In this document: positions 1 through 10,269 of the stretch, in pieces | How the letters are laid out: each line of letters begins with the position of its first letter | Position numbering within the stretch: position 1 is the stretch's first letter | NCBI GenBank assembly: GCA_002099365.1 | Contig: MSED01000003.1 | Location: 3,286,001-3,350,000 of the forward strand | Source: Phialophora verrucosa | Taxonomy: Eukaryota > Ascomycota > Eurotiomycetes > Chaetothyriales > Herpotrichiellaceae | Reading direction: 5' to 3' | DNA: 64,000 nt | The notes under the pieces: model-generated | Seen by the model: only the letters and a program-made list of their open reading frames with translations | The model's database searches: none | What the model was told of the DNA's origin: nothing | Made by a program: the position numbers and the translations under genes

Positions 1-584
1 CTAGCGAACAGTCCAGTGCCCATATGGGCCCATGCGAGCCATTCTCGGAAGTCTTGTTCTAGCGTTGCCGGCATGCCTTTGGCGTGCAGAGTCTGATAGA
101 GCGGGTGGCTCATTGCCTCGGCGTCCGTAAGGATTACTGGACGAAACCCATGAGCCCACCATGCTTGTCTCCAGGTCAACAAGAACTGCTTGTCAATCTT
201 TTCCGTCTCTTCATCTTTCTTGGCTGAGGCATCATAGAATGTGTAGATAGGCGGTCGTTCAGCCAGAGGTGGCAACACGACTCGATCCTCGTCGAGGGTC
301 ACCGAGGAGGAGAAAGGGTTTAACCACTTCCAATCGCTGTACCACGAGCTGCCTTCATGGGTGCTGTTCTTCTGCTCTGGAGGCTTGTGTGCGGAACTCT
401 GGAAGGACCAGCGCAGGCTGTTGGGAACGTTGATCTTGGGGACGAGGTCTCGAATGCCGTCCGGATATTGCAGTCCATCAATCACTCCGGCCGGGGATGT
501 CGGCGACGTGGACGAGAATATGAGGATGGCGATCAGAAAGACCGCTCCGACGACGATGTATCTGGTGAAATGTCGCGGGGCCAT
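1..584 (-). CDS. Uncharacterised type II membrane protein, 5' part only
   Basis: An open frame runs from an ATG at 584 to the window edge without a stop, giving the first ~194 residues; the C-terminus lies outside the window. A short basic N-terminus (MAPRHFTRY) is followed by one hydrophobic segment at about residues 10-25, then a Ser/Thr/Pro-rich stretch, which is the layout of a type II membrane protein of the Golgi or ER. The later part (around WRQAWWAHGFRPVILTDAEA) has the look of a folded luminal domain, with Trp-rich and Leu-Thr-Asp segments reminiscent of fungal glycosyltransferase-like proteins, but I do not recognise a named family. Codon use and the absence of stops support a real gene; the function is unknown. 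It points away from the window and is tandem with the dehydrogenase at 1048-1957. Confidence 0.7.
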   Translation of the reverse strand, partial: MAPRHFTRYIVVGAVFLIAILIFSSTSPTSPAGVIDGLQYPDGIRDLVPKINVPNSLRWSFQSSAHKPPEQKNSTHEGSSWYSDWKWLNPFSSSVTLDEDRVVLPPLAERPPIYTFYDASAKKDEETEKIDKQFLLTWRQAWWAHGFRPVILTDAEAMSHPLYQTLHAKGMPATLEQDFREWLAWAHMGTGLFA

Positions 585-1047
585 GCCGACTGGCTGTGCT
601 GGTGGAAGCGAGCGACTGGAGGAGAGAGGCAACAACAAATGCAATGCTTGAACGCGCACAAAAATGGAATCTATTGCAGGGTCGACGACATATCGACGGG
701 TTGTTGCAGCTTCATCCTGTCGATGTCCGTCCGTCACGTCGTTGCGCAGTGCTAGCGGTCCACTTTCAGGTGCCTCCGTCCTCTGAAGGCTGCTTGCGTA
801 ATTTGTGCATGAAGTCCGGAGCTTTCCAGCCCGGGGGGACGAAATACGCACCGGGAGGAGCCAATCGGAGAGCTTTGTTATGGGCCAGGCCCAACGGTGA
901 CCTCGTGCAGTATCGTGTCCACAGTCCGGTACTCGTACACAAGTTGCAGATGCTGATGTTCATGCTCCCTGGGGTTGTAGACGTTATATCTATATGGCTC
1001 TCCGATGGGTCTCGGGCTCCGACTAGCCCACAGAAAATCCATCTTTT
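585..1047. other. Intergenic, no gene seen
   Basis: About 460 bp between two genes on the minus strand; it must contain the promoter of the partial membrane-protein gene and the 3' end of the dehydrogenase. Open frames here are short, lack family features and overlap one another. Confidence 0.6.
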
Positions 1048-1957
1048 CTATTTCGCTTCCTCAACATCTGTTGCAGAACCAATCTCCACCCACTCATCCA
1101 GAATCTTGATTGTCTCTTCGCACTTCTCCCTGATGATCTTGTAGGCATCTGCCCCCAGCGCAAGTCTTATCGGAATCTCCTTGCCGGTAACGCCGGTCAG
1201 GACATCAACGATAACCTTGGCACCTTTCGCGGGATCACCACGTTGACTTTGGTTCGTCCTCTCCACTCGTTCTTCAGTCCTTCGCACGGCTGTGCCGTCG
1301 TAGTCCGATATGACATTTTGGTGCAGGATCTTGTGCTCCTTACTTAAGAAGTTCGATCGGAAGTAGCCGGGCTCGATACTGCACACTTTGATATCAAACT
1401 CCGCAAGCTCAAGGCGTAGTGTCTCGGTGATGCCGCTGACGGCCCATTTGGAAGCTTCGTAGATACCCACTGCCGGTGTACCGCGCCACGCTCCAATACT
1501 GGAGAAGTTGGCGATAACTCCAGATCGTTTGGCACGCATGTAGGGAAGGATGGCTCTTGTGACGTTCAGAGGACCGAAGACGTTGGTCGTGAATTGGGCT
1601 AGAGTTTCTGCTGGGCTGCATATTGTAAGTAACCTTTGCTCGCACCACACAATTTATGGCGCCATCGTACGTGAGCTCTTCCAAACCACCAACTTGACAG
1701 TAGCCCGCATTGTTGATAAGGAAATCGATCCTCCCATAGAGGCCGTGAGCTTCTCCAACCACACGTTTGAGCTCATCCAGGGGTGAAGTGACATCTAAGC
1801 ACAGTGTCTGGGCCCCAGCTTCTTTCAACTCTTCGAGCTTGCTCGTGTTGCGCGCCGACGCGATGACCTTGTCACCACGACTAAGGACTTCGTGTGCCAA
1901 TGCTTTGCCAAAGCCACTCGAACAACCTGTGATGAGCCAGACTTTGGAAATTGCCAT
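1048..1957 (-). CDS. Short-chain dehydrogenase/reductase (SDR)
   Basis: Two exons, 1957-1671 and 1615-1048, join in frame across a 55-nt intron (1616-1670, GTACGA...ATGCAG) to give 284 residues. The N-terminal TGCSSGFG cofactor loop (TGxxxGxG, residues ~10-17), NNAG at ~85-88, and the catalytic Ser followed by YEASK show a classical SDR with an NAD(P)(H) Rossmann fold. Loop and catalytic tetrad are intact, so it should be an active oxidoreductase on a hydroxyl or carbonyl; the substrate cannot be read from sequence. There is no signal peptide or membrane segment, so it is probably cytosolic. Length is normal for the fungal 'short-chain oxidoreductase' group that follows this pattern (MAxSKVWLITGCSSGFG). 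Without splicing the frame breaks near residue 97, so the intron is well supported. Confidence 0.92.
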
Positions 1958-2996
1958 GCTTGCCGTGCGCGCGACCTGCGAAAGAGTTGAAGAGGGGAGG
2001 AAACTTCGGCTTCAAGAGTTCAAGATAAAACAGGTATGACAAGCTCAGCTTTTATCCTCCTCTTGCGGCAACGGCATACCGACCTCCTACCTCTCTTGTG
2101 CAACATACTCCACCACAGGACATTCTACCTCAACCAGTTATTCACTTCCTGGACTCACTAGGTTAATATAAAGTACGGGATGGGCGTAGCCAATTGACAA
2201 TTGCACGACGCCCGCAACAGAGCTTCTTCCCGCCAGGGTCTTGAAATCATGACAATGGCTCTATTCATCATTGGTTGCCATGACTGCTCAATGCGTATGT
2301 GAAAGGTCGAGTTGCGTGACTCAACGGCAGAATCGGATAACTCGAGATTAATATTCTGAAGAGACTCGAATGGGAGGCGGATATGGATGCGGCAGAAGCG
2401 GCCGCCGGCTGACCTTCCGTCTCAACATCTTCGCAGAGTGTTGAACTTCGGTTTTCGATGTGCTTTTCAAAGACTTCAAACCCACTTCTACTCATACAGC
2501 AGAACTACTATGGATACTTTCAGTCGCTCTGAGACTCCGGTAACCCGCGAAACCTATACCCTTGATTGAAAAACATGCATACCACTCGTAGACATCCTAT
2601 CATATTACGCAACAAATCACTTTCCAGCTGCTTGCGCCCGTTGGCATCCCACAAGCTCTTCTCACGAAGTCACGGCCTACACACTCCACATCCTGTGGTC
2701 TTGTAGAGCTGGAGCTGGTGGATTTTCTTTCACACACTTCTGTTGCAATAGCAAAGTTTTGGACCTTCATAGTTCAACTTGTTCCTGATTGATGGACTGG
2801 TTGACTCCTAGCGTGCCTACATGAAAAAACAACTTGTCCGAGACAGTTTGGTGGACAGACGGTGGAATTTATCTTATGCTGGGTATTGGTACATCATTTC
2901 ATGTCAATCGTGGTCATCAGATCACAATCCTTTTCTTCCATCGCACTTCGCTCTGAACGCTACAAAATAAATCGATAACCCAGGTCAACGATGGCT
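1958..2996. other. Intergenic, no gene seen
   Basis: About 1 kb upstream of the dehydrogenase and downstream of the Cys-Pro motif gene. AT content is higher than in the genes. Two short opposing frames (2268-2495 and 2387-2569) overlap each other and show nothing recognisable. Confidence 0.6.
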
Positions 2997-4438
2997 TTAC
3001 CCGCTGCCGGGCTTTGCATTGGCCAGGTTGGTTTTCTGGAGCAACAAGGCCACTTCATCCGCCGAGTAACCGAAGAACACCGGGCCATTGAAGATGATTT
3101 GTGTGCGGTCCGTTGTCTCGACAAGATCTCTAGGCAGCTTTTCCTGCTGCTGTGATTGCCGACTCTGCTCCGCAGGCTCTCGATCCGGCGTCGCGACCGG
3201 TGTAGCTCGGGAACTGGCAGACCGCATCTTCAGATGCGCAGCCTCGTCTTCGTCCTGCAGAGCGCTGGGTGTCGGCTCCTTATCAGCGGGAACTGATATA
3301 CCCCACGGTCGACTGGGAGATTCGCCCACTCGAACCTCGCGCAAGGGTCTTTCAAAATGGGATAGCCTTGGGCCTTCGAGTGGCTCGGAAGCCTCCTGGA
3401 CTGGAGGCGTAGCATCCTGGCTGACATGCTCGGCCCACTTCTCGACACCACGGGTAGAGCCTTTATCATGTTCTTCAATCCGGTCTCTTTCTGGTAGGTA
3501 TGCTTTATGCTTGACCCCCAAACCTTGTATCATGTTCACAAAATTGCCATATTTGGCGTCCAGCTGGCGCGCGCTGCTCTCATTGCCCCCGTATCTTCGG
3601 ACGCATATTTCGTGGCTTCGAGGGATCTCGTGTTTATGATTTTCAAAGTATTTGGCAACCTCTTCAGGAGAATGTTGATCGAGAAAACGAATGGGACATT
3701 GTCCGGGGCGTTGGTCTACTGGAGGGGATAGGGTGGAGGCTTTGTCCTGATGAAACTCGGCTGCTATAGGATCATTTTGCGTAGACGGTGCTAGCCCGTT
3801 CGCCATCTTCGCAAAGGGGCAGCCTAGGGTTCCCTGGACACCTGGCGTGGTAAAATCTCGCTCAAGATCCTCGGGATTCCTGCTTGAATGCGCAACAGGG
3901 CATCGGGCTATATTAGGCTGGGGCTTTTGTATTCTAGACATCTTGTATAATTTAATCGCTTGTTGCGCCTGACGGACGGGAGCAAGTTCTTCGACGTTGG
4001 TGCCGAGGGTAGGCAGACCTCGGATTTGCTTCACGACGTCGCTGTGAGCAGTGGAGGTTGCCGAAAGACTGCTGTCGGCGGCTAAAAGTCTCTGGTACTG
4101 GACGAAATCGATCAGCATTCAGAGCAGACCATAAGGATATATGCAAAAAGATCACAAAATAGAATGCCATTCAGGTAATACATGCAATGTGTCGCTCATC
4201 GCCGCAAACGTTGCAGCTCTTGATCTAGAGCTAATCAAATGTTTCTCATCCGAGGATATGTATAGTGGGACAACAAAGAACATTAGTTGCTCACCTCATT
4301 TGCTGCGAAGTCCAGCCTGTCTCTCAGCAGCTTTTCATTCTCAAGGTTTTCGCGAACATGGGAGAGGAGTGTCTCAAACCCGGTGACAAGCGAGTCGATC
4401 AGTAGCGACAAAGCGTCCTCAGGAGAAGATGCAGTCAT
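2997..4438 (-). CDS. Conserved fungal protein with three Cys-Pro (heme-regulatory-like) motifs
   Basis: Exon 1 (4438-4295, 48 residues starting MTASSPEDAL) joins exon 2 (4097-2997) across a 197-nt intron (4098-4294, GTGAGC...TCCAG), giving 414 residues. The first ~60 residues look helical (leucine/glutamate-rich, coiled-coil like). Three motifs follow: RCPVAHS, GCPFAKM and QCPIRFL, each a Cys-Pro followed by a hydrophobic residue. Next is a compact charged block (HSPEEVAKYFENHKHEIPRS and the residues after it) that is the likely folded core, then ~200 residues of disordered Pro/Ser/Glu-rich sequence. I do not recognise a named family. Cys-Pro dipeptides of this type act as heme regulatory motifs in other proteins (HAP1, HRI, ALAS); a heme-responsive role here is inference. 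The gene is divergent from the quinone oxidoreductase at 4872. Confidence 0.85.
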
Positions 4439-4871
4439 CGGAAAAGAGAAATGGCAATATCAGGTTGGGAAAGAGAGACCAGAACGATAATCTTGGTAGG
4501 CTTGGGCAAGGCAACAGGCAAAGGTGACTGACAGGAGAGAGTCGGAAGCCGGTGCGCAGCCACGCAGCCAAGGGATTTCTCGAGTACGTGTGGATTCTCC
4601 AATTCCGCATCTAATCTTGATAAGATCACGGGATAACCCAGGCTTGGCTCATTTGAGACTGGGCTGATTCTGACATTCTCGCTTTGGACTCAACCGAGGC
4701 ACAAGCACCGAGGCAGCTCATCCTATCCCGCCAATGAACCGAGCCCCAGCTCCGGAAAAGGATAGATAACTTTGGCTGTGATCAGTCACTTTCTCTACTC
4801 GTATATGAGACGCACTAGGAGTAACTTCTTGATTCTCCAGCTTGCCACGGTGAAGCAGCAAACGGTTCAAA
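4439..4871. promoter_or_regulatory. Divergent promoter region
   Basis: The 433 bp separate the start codons of the Cys-Pro motif gene (minus) and the quinone oxidoreductase (plus), so both promoters must lie here. A CCAAT box is present on the plus strand at 4731-4735, ~140 bp before the oxidoreductase ATG. No other element is assigned. Confidence 0.5.
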
Positions 4872-6018
4872 ATGAAGGCTATTCAAGTAACCAAATATGT
4901 CTCCGGACCCCAGGACCTATTCGTCACCACCCTGCCCACCCCAGCTCCCCATCCCACGAAATATCTGATCAAGATCCGCGCCTGCGGCACAAATTTCTTT
5001 GATCTCCTCCAGATTCAGGGCAAATACCAGCACCAACCGCCCCTGCCATGGATCGCCGGAATGGAGTTCGCTGGTGTGGTGGTCGCAACGCCCACCACCC
5101 GCGAAGGGTCAAAGAGCGCTGTCGCGAGTAGCCTCGATGGCACAGTGAGCACACAGACAAATCATCAGTTTAAAGTGGGCGATAAAGTATTTGGCGCCAC
5201 GCACGGAGCATATTCTTCCCATATACTGGCAGATGAAGGGGTTTTATTCCCTGTCCCTCAGGGCTGGAGCTTCGCGGATGCTGCCGGTCTCTATGTGACT
5301 ACTCCGACTGCCTACGGTGCCTTGGTCACGCGAGCAAAGACTCAGCCGGGTGAGTGGGTGCTTGTCCACGCAGGCGCGGGCGGCGTTGGGTTGTCAGCCG
5401 TCCAGGTAGCAAAGGCCCTGGGAGCGACTGTTATTGCAACGGCCGGTTCAGAGCGAAAGCGACAAGTCTGTTTAGACTACGGGGCTGACTACGTTGTGGA
5501 CTACCGGGACAAGAACTGGCCGCAAAGAGTAATTGGATTATGCGAACAGCATAGGACCGGAAATGGCAAGCAGGGTGTAGACGTCGTCTATGATCCCGTC
5601 GGTGAGTGATTCCGCCCAGTTGGATACTGCGACAACGCTAACGGGGTCTGGAGGGATGATTGACCCATCAATGAAATGCATTGCATGGAATGGCCGGTTG
5701 CTTGTCATAGGCTTTGCCGGTGGCACCATTGAGAAGGTTGCCCTGAACAGAGTCCTCCTGAAAAATATCAGCATTGTTGGCTTGCATTGGGGCATGTATG
5801 CCACGAAAGAGAAGGAGACAGTACCAGAAGTCTGGAAAGGCATTTTTGACCTGATCAATTCGGGCAAGATGAAGGGCATCACTTATACGGATAAGCATTA
5901 CAAAGGACTGGAACAGGTTCCAGCAGCCTTAATCGCTCTGGGTGCTCGAGATACATGGGGAAAGGTGGTGGTGGAGCTGGGAGAAAACGAGGGCGAAGAG
6001 GGCAAGAGTAAGTTGTAG
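4872..6018 (+). CDS. Quinone oxidoreductase (MDR family) with C-terminal peroxisomal signal SKL
   Basis: Exon 1 (4872-5601) and exon 2 (5654-6018) join across a 52-nt intron (GTGAGT...TGGAG, branch GCTAAC) to give 364 residues. This is a zeta-crystallin-like, zinc-free medium-chain reductase: an N-terminal GroES-like domain (MKAIQVTKY..., FKVGDKVFG), then a Rossmann domain with HAGAGGVGLSAVQVAKALGA (~residues 170-190). Such enzymes reduce quinones or enones with NADPH. The structural zinc cysteines of alcohol dehydrogenases are absent. The protein ends exactly in Ser-Lys-Leu, the canonical type 1 peroxisomal targeting signal, after an acidic tail (GENEGEEGK), so import into peroxisomes is expected. 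Many family members are annotated cytosolic, so this is notable. An insertion (~residues 75-95) lies between the GroES strands. It converges on the RidA gene 109 bp downstream. Confidence 0.93.
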
Positions 6019-6127
6019 TCTACAGCTGTCTTTGGTATGAATCCTCGGAGTTTGTGCCAGGATGGAATGCCACGGCTTGTTAGAGTACTCCCGTCGAGCT
6101 CTTTGAAACGCTGGGCGGCGTTCGAAA

Positions 6128-6801
6128 TCACTGAAGTGCGATTGCTTCAATTTCGACGTCCACGCCCTTGGGCAGTTCTCGCACGGCGACGCACGTTCTC
6201 GCCGGCCTATGAGTAAAGTACTGTTCGTAAACACCGTTCATCTCGGCAAAGTGCTTCATGTCGGACAGGAAGACCTAGTCCTCTAGTTAGCTTATCGAGC
6301 TTCCTCAGCTGCAACGCTTTGGTGGCGGATCATGCGTCGAGCTGGAGAAGAAAGAGCATAACCAGCAAGACTCACCCCAGCCTTGACAACTTTGTTTATC
6401 CCACTTCCTGCCTCCTCCAATATGGCTTTGATGTTCTCGCAGCACTGCTTCGTCTTGTCTGCAATAGAGCCTTCAACCAACTTTCCGCTCGTGTCTGCAG
6501 GGATCTGCCCTGCGACCCAGACTTGACCGGCACCTTTGATTGCTTGACTGTACGGACCCGCAGCTGAGCGACGACAATCAGATACATGTGCTGTCACAGA
6601 AGTTTTTTAAGTCTATAAAACAGCTTCTAACTTACGAGGGCAGGCGTTTTTCGTAAAGACGTGAGTCATATCGGAGGACATCTTGACCCGGGAGCAGTGG
6701 AACTGGCGTAGTTGTATCCGCGAAACCGCTGGAGCAAAGGGTCTTATATATGACGGCAGAGCCTTCAGACAAGGTAATATGTGTCGACAAGGTGTTGACA
6801 T
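6128..6801 (-). CDS. RidA/YjgF family enamine/imine deaminase with probable mitochondrial leader
   Basis: Three exons, 6801-6636, 6563-6376 and 6274-6128, join in frame (introns 6564-6635 and 6275-6375) to give 166 residues. The core from MSSDM at 6681 is 126 residues, the normal family length: [36 protein letters not shown], and [19 protein letters not shown], whose Arg is the family's ligand-binding arginine. RidA proteins hydrolyse reactive enamine/imine intermediates from PLP enzymes; yeast has a mitochondrial (Mmf1) and a cytosolic (Hmf1) copy. Forty residues upstream of MSSDM remain in frame with no stop and begin with an ATG at 6801; they are rich in Arg/Ser/Leu, have no acidic residue and end RQFHCSR, typical of a matrix presequence. 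Two starts could therefore give a mitochondrial and a cytosolic form. Confidence 0.93.
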
Positions 6802-7919
6802 GAGAGACTGGTGAGAAGCCCCAATTTGACACGCGGTCTAATTAATTACATTGCAAAGTCGACAAAATTTGGTCTCTAGGTGACATTTGATACCCCGCAC
6901 AACATCGGATTTTTCCGTCTGACGCAGCTTGCTTTTGACTTGAAGCTGCCCAGAGGTGCGTGTCAGACAAGGGAACTGAACTCACCACCGATCAAGAGCA
7001 ACTCATCATTGTTTTCCAGGAAAGTACTCGAACGGCACAATGGCATTGGAAGATGCTCACCTTTCGCAGCTGAGCTCTCCCATTTTGGAAACTAGCTGGA
7101 GTTCTACCTCGAATACTTTGCTTTTCCTCGATTGCAAGGTAACGAAGTACTGACTGTGCCGAAGCAGGTGTGCTAAGTGGCACGCCCGCCGCAAAATCCT
7201 GTTTACGGACTCCGGATTTTCGCGCCCATAACGCCTCCATTTTGCTTATTTGATGCACCCGTCGAGATATTGCGCTACTAGGACACATGTGTGCAAGCGA
7301 GCAGTCAGAGACACCACGAACCGTCAATCCACCAAAGACGGAGCAGCTCCAGTTCATCTCCATGTTCGACGTAGAGCAGGTACTGTAGTTCCTTCCCATC
7401 TCTTTTTTCTGTCAACACCCCATCACCCACCAATTGAGCGGCACCTACCGGCTACCCTCGATCTTCGGCATATCAGGATAGGGTCGATGGACCACCGACC
7501 AATGCCCAGGCGCGCCACCAGCCTTTGCTAGCTTGGTACGCGATCCGCGAGCAGCCATTCGAGCATTTGCAACGATATAAGTATTGTACCACGCTCGACT
7601 GAACACCACTGGTACGCACCATCTCTACCACGATCGATCACTTATCTCCCGTCTCCTCACCGGTTCTTGTCCGAACTTTATTAGGCTGCAGTGCACTCTG
7701 AAACGGTTGAAGCTTGATTGCTCAAGTGATGTTGATGGGGAATTACCCACATCAGGCTTGGAGCTTCAATCCCGGAGCTCTGCGTCAATTCAGGAACGTT
7801 GTGTTGCTCTCAGCGGCGATCGAAAACCAAACTAGGAGCTTACCAAGAGAAATTAAGGTTCACATCTAGTTTCTGGCAAAACTTGTTCCTCGGGAGTATG
7901 CAGCAGCGTGCAAGTCACA
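6802..7919. other. Intergenic, no gene seen
   Basis: About 1.1 kb between the divergent RidA and transcription-factor genes, so it carries both promoters. Short overlapping frames on both strands show no family features. Confidence 0.6.
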
Positions 7920-9829
7920 ATGTCGAAGAAGGCGGCGCCTTGGATAGTCCTGACGACCGAGAAACCTGGCATGGATGCTCAAAACAGAAATGCTATCAAC
8001 GAATGGTGTGGTTCGGTAGGCAAGCAATCGTACCGCCGCCAAACCAAAGTCAACATACCATTCCCTTCACGAGCTGTGGACTGGAAGAACCAGCAACGCT
8101 CGAGCAGTGATCCTCCTAAAGTAGCAGATATTTTAAATGAGTTTGAGGATCAACCGCCGCCCAGCGTCAGACCACGCCCGGCCCGACACACAAAATCCAG
8201 TGATGACATTACGTCGAAGGAGGCTATTCTAGGATCTCTCACCAAGCCTGCTACAGGATCAAGAGCACGTAGTAAAAAGACCAAAGGTGAGTTTACAGCC
8301 AAGCGTCCCATGCGTTCTACTTCGAGCACATATTGTTGACAATACTGCAGGGTCGTCTTTGACCGAGACGAAGCAACGCAGGGACGAAAAGGGTTGGGAA
8401 GATTATTGGGCAGCATCCATTTTATCCAAGGATGGCTCGATGGGTATCAGGGTAGATCCATTCGATTGTGTCCCTGGTACGACCGGCGATCCGAGACAAG
8501 CAGAAATAGTGGATTATTGTAAGTTGGCTGTAGGGAACGCGCAGTCATCCACCCACACTGACATCGATTCCAGACAAGCAGATCCTTGACCCAGGCGTCG
8601 TGGCGACATTTTTTGTCTTCGACATGCGGAGTACCTATGGTCAAATGCCCCTCGAGTGCTTAATGGACGACGACTTCCGTCCACTCGGCCTCGCTTCTAT
8701 TGCTGGGACGATGAGCTCCGTGAGACATGCGGCCGTGAACCGAGAATATATCCTCGCGCAATTGGGAAAGGGTATGCGCCTACTTAGACAGAAACTAAGT
8801 CGACCAGGTGGTGCGGATGGAGACATGGTCCTCATAAGCATTATGTTTCTGGCAGCATCAGCGGTGAGTACACCCTTTCCGCGCGATCGGGGCATGCAGA
8901 CACTGATGGCAGGCCCGCTCAGTACCTAACTGGGGATCTGGAAGGCTTTGAGGTCCACACGAAAAGTCTTAAACAGCTGGTCGCCGCGCGTGGTGGTCTG
9001 GATCATCTGGGCTACTGTGGCAGCACCAAGACTGTTCTGCTCCAGTGAGTACCCCTAAGAAAATTTTGAGTCGCTCAACAGTGGAACTGAGCTTTTCAGA
9101 TGGGACGCCGCGTGGAAGCTGTCGACTGGTGCCAGCTTATGGGTCGATGACCGACCTCGGAAAAAGCCGATTTATCCTCCATTACCGCTTGATGAGCCAG
9201 CTCGCGCGCTTGTCGACCGTTTGCCAGTCGGATTTCGAGACCTCTGCACAAGAGGTCTCATTTGCATCGAACTCCTAGACATCCTCGCGAGGATGGCAAC
9301 AGCTATGTCTTACAAATCTTCCAGGAATATCCCGTATGACCAGAAGGTAGGCCAGTACGACGACTATCTCTCGGTCTCGAGTCTTCAAACCTTAAGGACT
9401 CCGAATGAAATAGGCAGCACTACTCCACCGGCTTTGGAGGCTCTGCTGACGTTAGGTCTGATTTTGTTCTCATCTACGGCGTTCAACGAGATGCGAGCAA
9501 TACCCGTGATCTTCCGAGGGCCAAGGGATGCATTGTACGAACACTTACTACTCTTGGACCCCGATTCTCACAGGCTCGATGACGACGCACAACATCAATG
9601 CTATCAGTGGCTGTGGGCTGTCACCGTGGATGCATGGAGAGACGCATCTCGAGAACTCATGCCGCAAGGGCGCTACCTTCAGACCCAGTTTTACAAAAGA
9701 TACGCTTCAAATTGGGAAACTTCGCAAGACCTGGTGGACATACTGAAGCGATTCTTCTGGTCAGAAGACCTCGTACAGTTTCAGAAAGCAAGCTTCGAAT
9801 CCTTCAAAGCTAAGGGGGAAGTAATCTAG
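7920..9829 (+). CDS. Fungal-specific transcription factor-like protein (Fungal_trans_2 type), no zinc cluster seen
   Basis: Five exons (7920-8286, 8351-8518, 8574-8863, 8923-9044, 9100-9829) join with matching phases to give 558 residues. The start at 7920 (MSKKAAPWIVLT) is the first ATG in frame. The layout fits the large Pezizomycotina group of regulators with a degenerate N-terminus (PWIVLTTEKP... NRNAINEWCG) and a long helical region containing YLTGDLEGFEVHTKSLKQLV, the 'layer' motif of the Fungal_trans_2 domain (HxxGLxxxVxxRGG: here LKQLVAARGGLDHLG). No Cys-x2-Cys-x6-Cys binuclear zinc cluster is present, so DNA binding is not shown; such members may act as co-regulators. Residues ~60-125 are basic and disordered. 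It may regulate the nearby catabolic genes, which is only a positional argument. Confidence 0.87.
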
Positions 9830-10269
9830 CGAAAGATTGATCCGCAAGTCCAGCTACGGTCGACGTCCTTCAAAGATGAAAGCGACTAAATGCGATGTAC
9901 CCAGCTCGGCGATGTCGCAGGTTCCAGGCCACGAGACATAATATGGAATATAATGCTCTTTCCAGAGGGACGGAGCTCTTGATACCACCATAGGGCTCAA
10001 CCTCTGACGAAAGTTGCGGCTCGCTCAACAACCAAACTGTCCTACAATGAGGTGGCAACTTCGACTGCCTCTGGCCCGCGATTGTGTACAGATGATAAGC
10101 TGCCATCGAGGAGCAGGTACTCTACTCGAGCATCAACGGTCCATGCAGAATTGCACCATCAGAGCGCAAGGATCGTACCCTCAGCTCTGCAACCCCATGT
10201 TAAGCTAAATGGCCAAGGTACACAGTGGCCCTGACGAAGGCCCCGGACACTTTCTGGCGGGTACGATAT
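9830..10269. other. Intergenic, convergent 3' ends
   Basis: About 440 bp between the 3' ends of the transcription-factor and alcohol dehydrogenase genes. No gene or clear terminator signal is seen. Confidence 0.6.
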
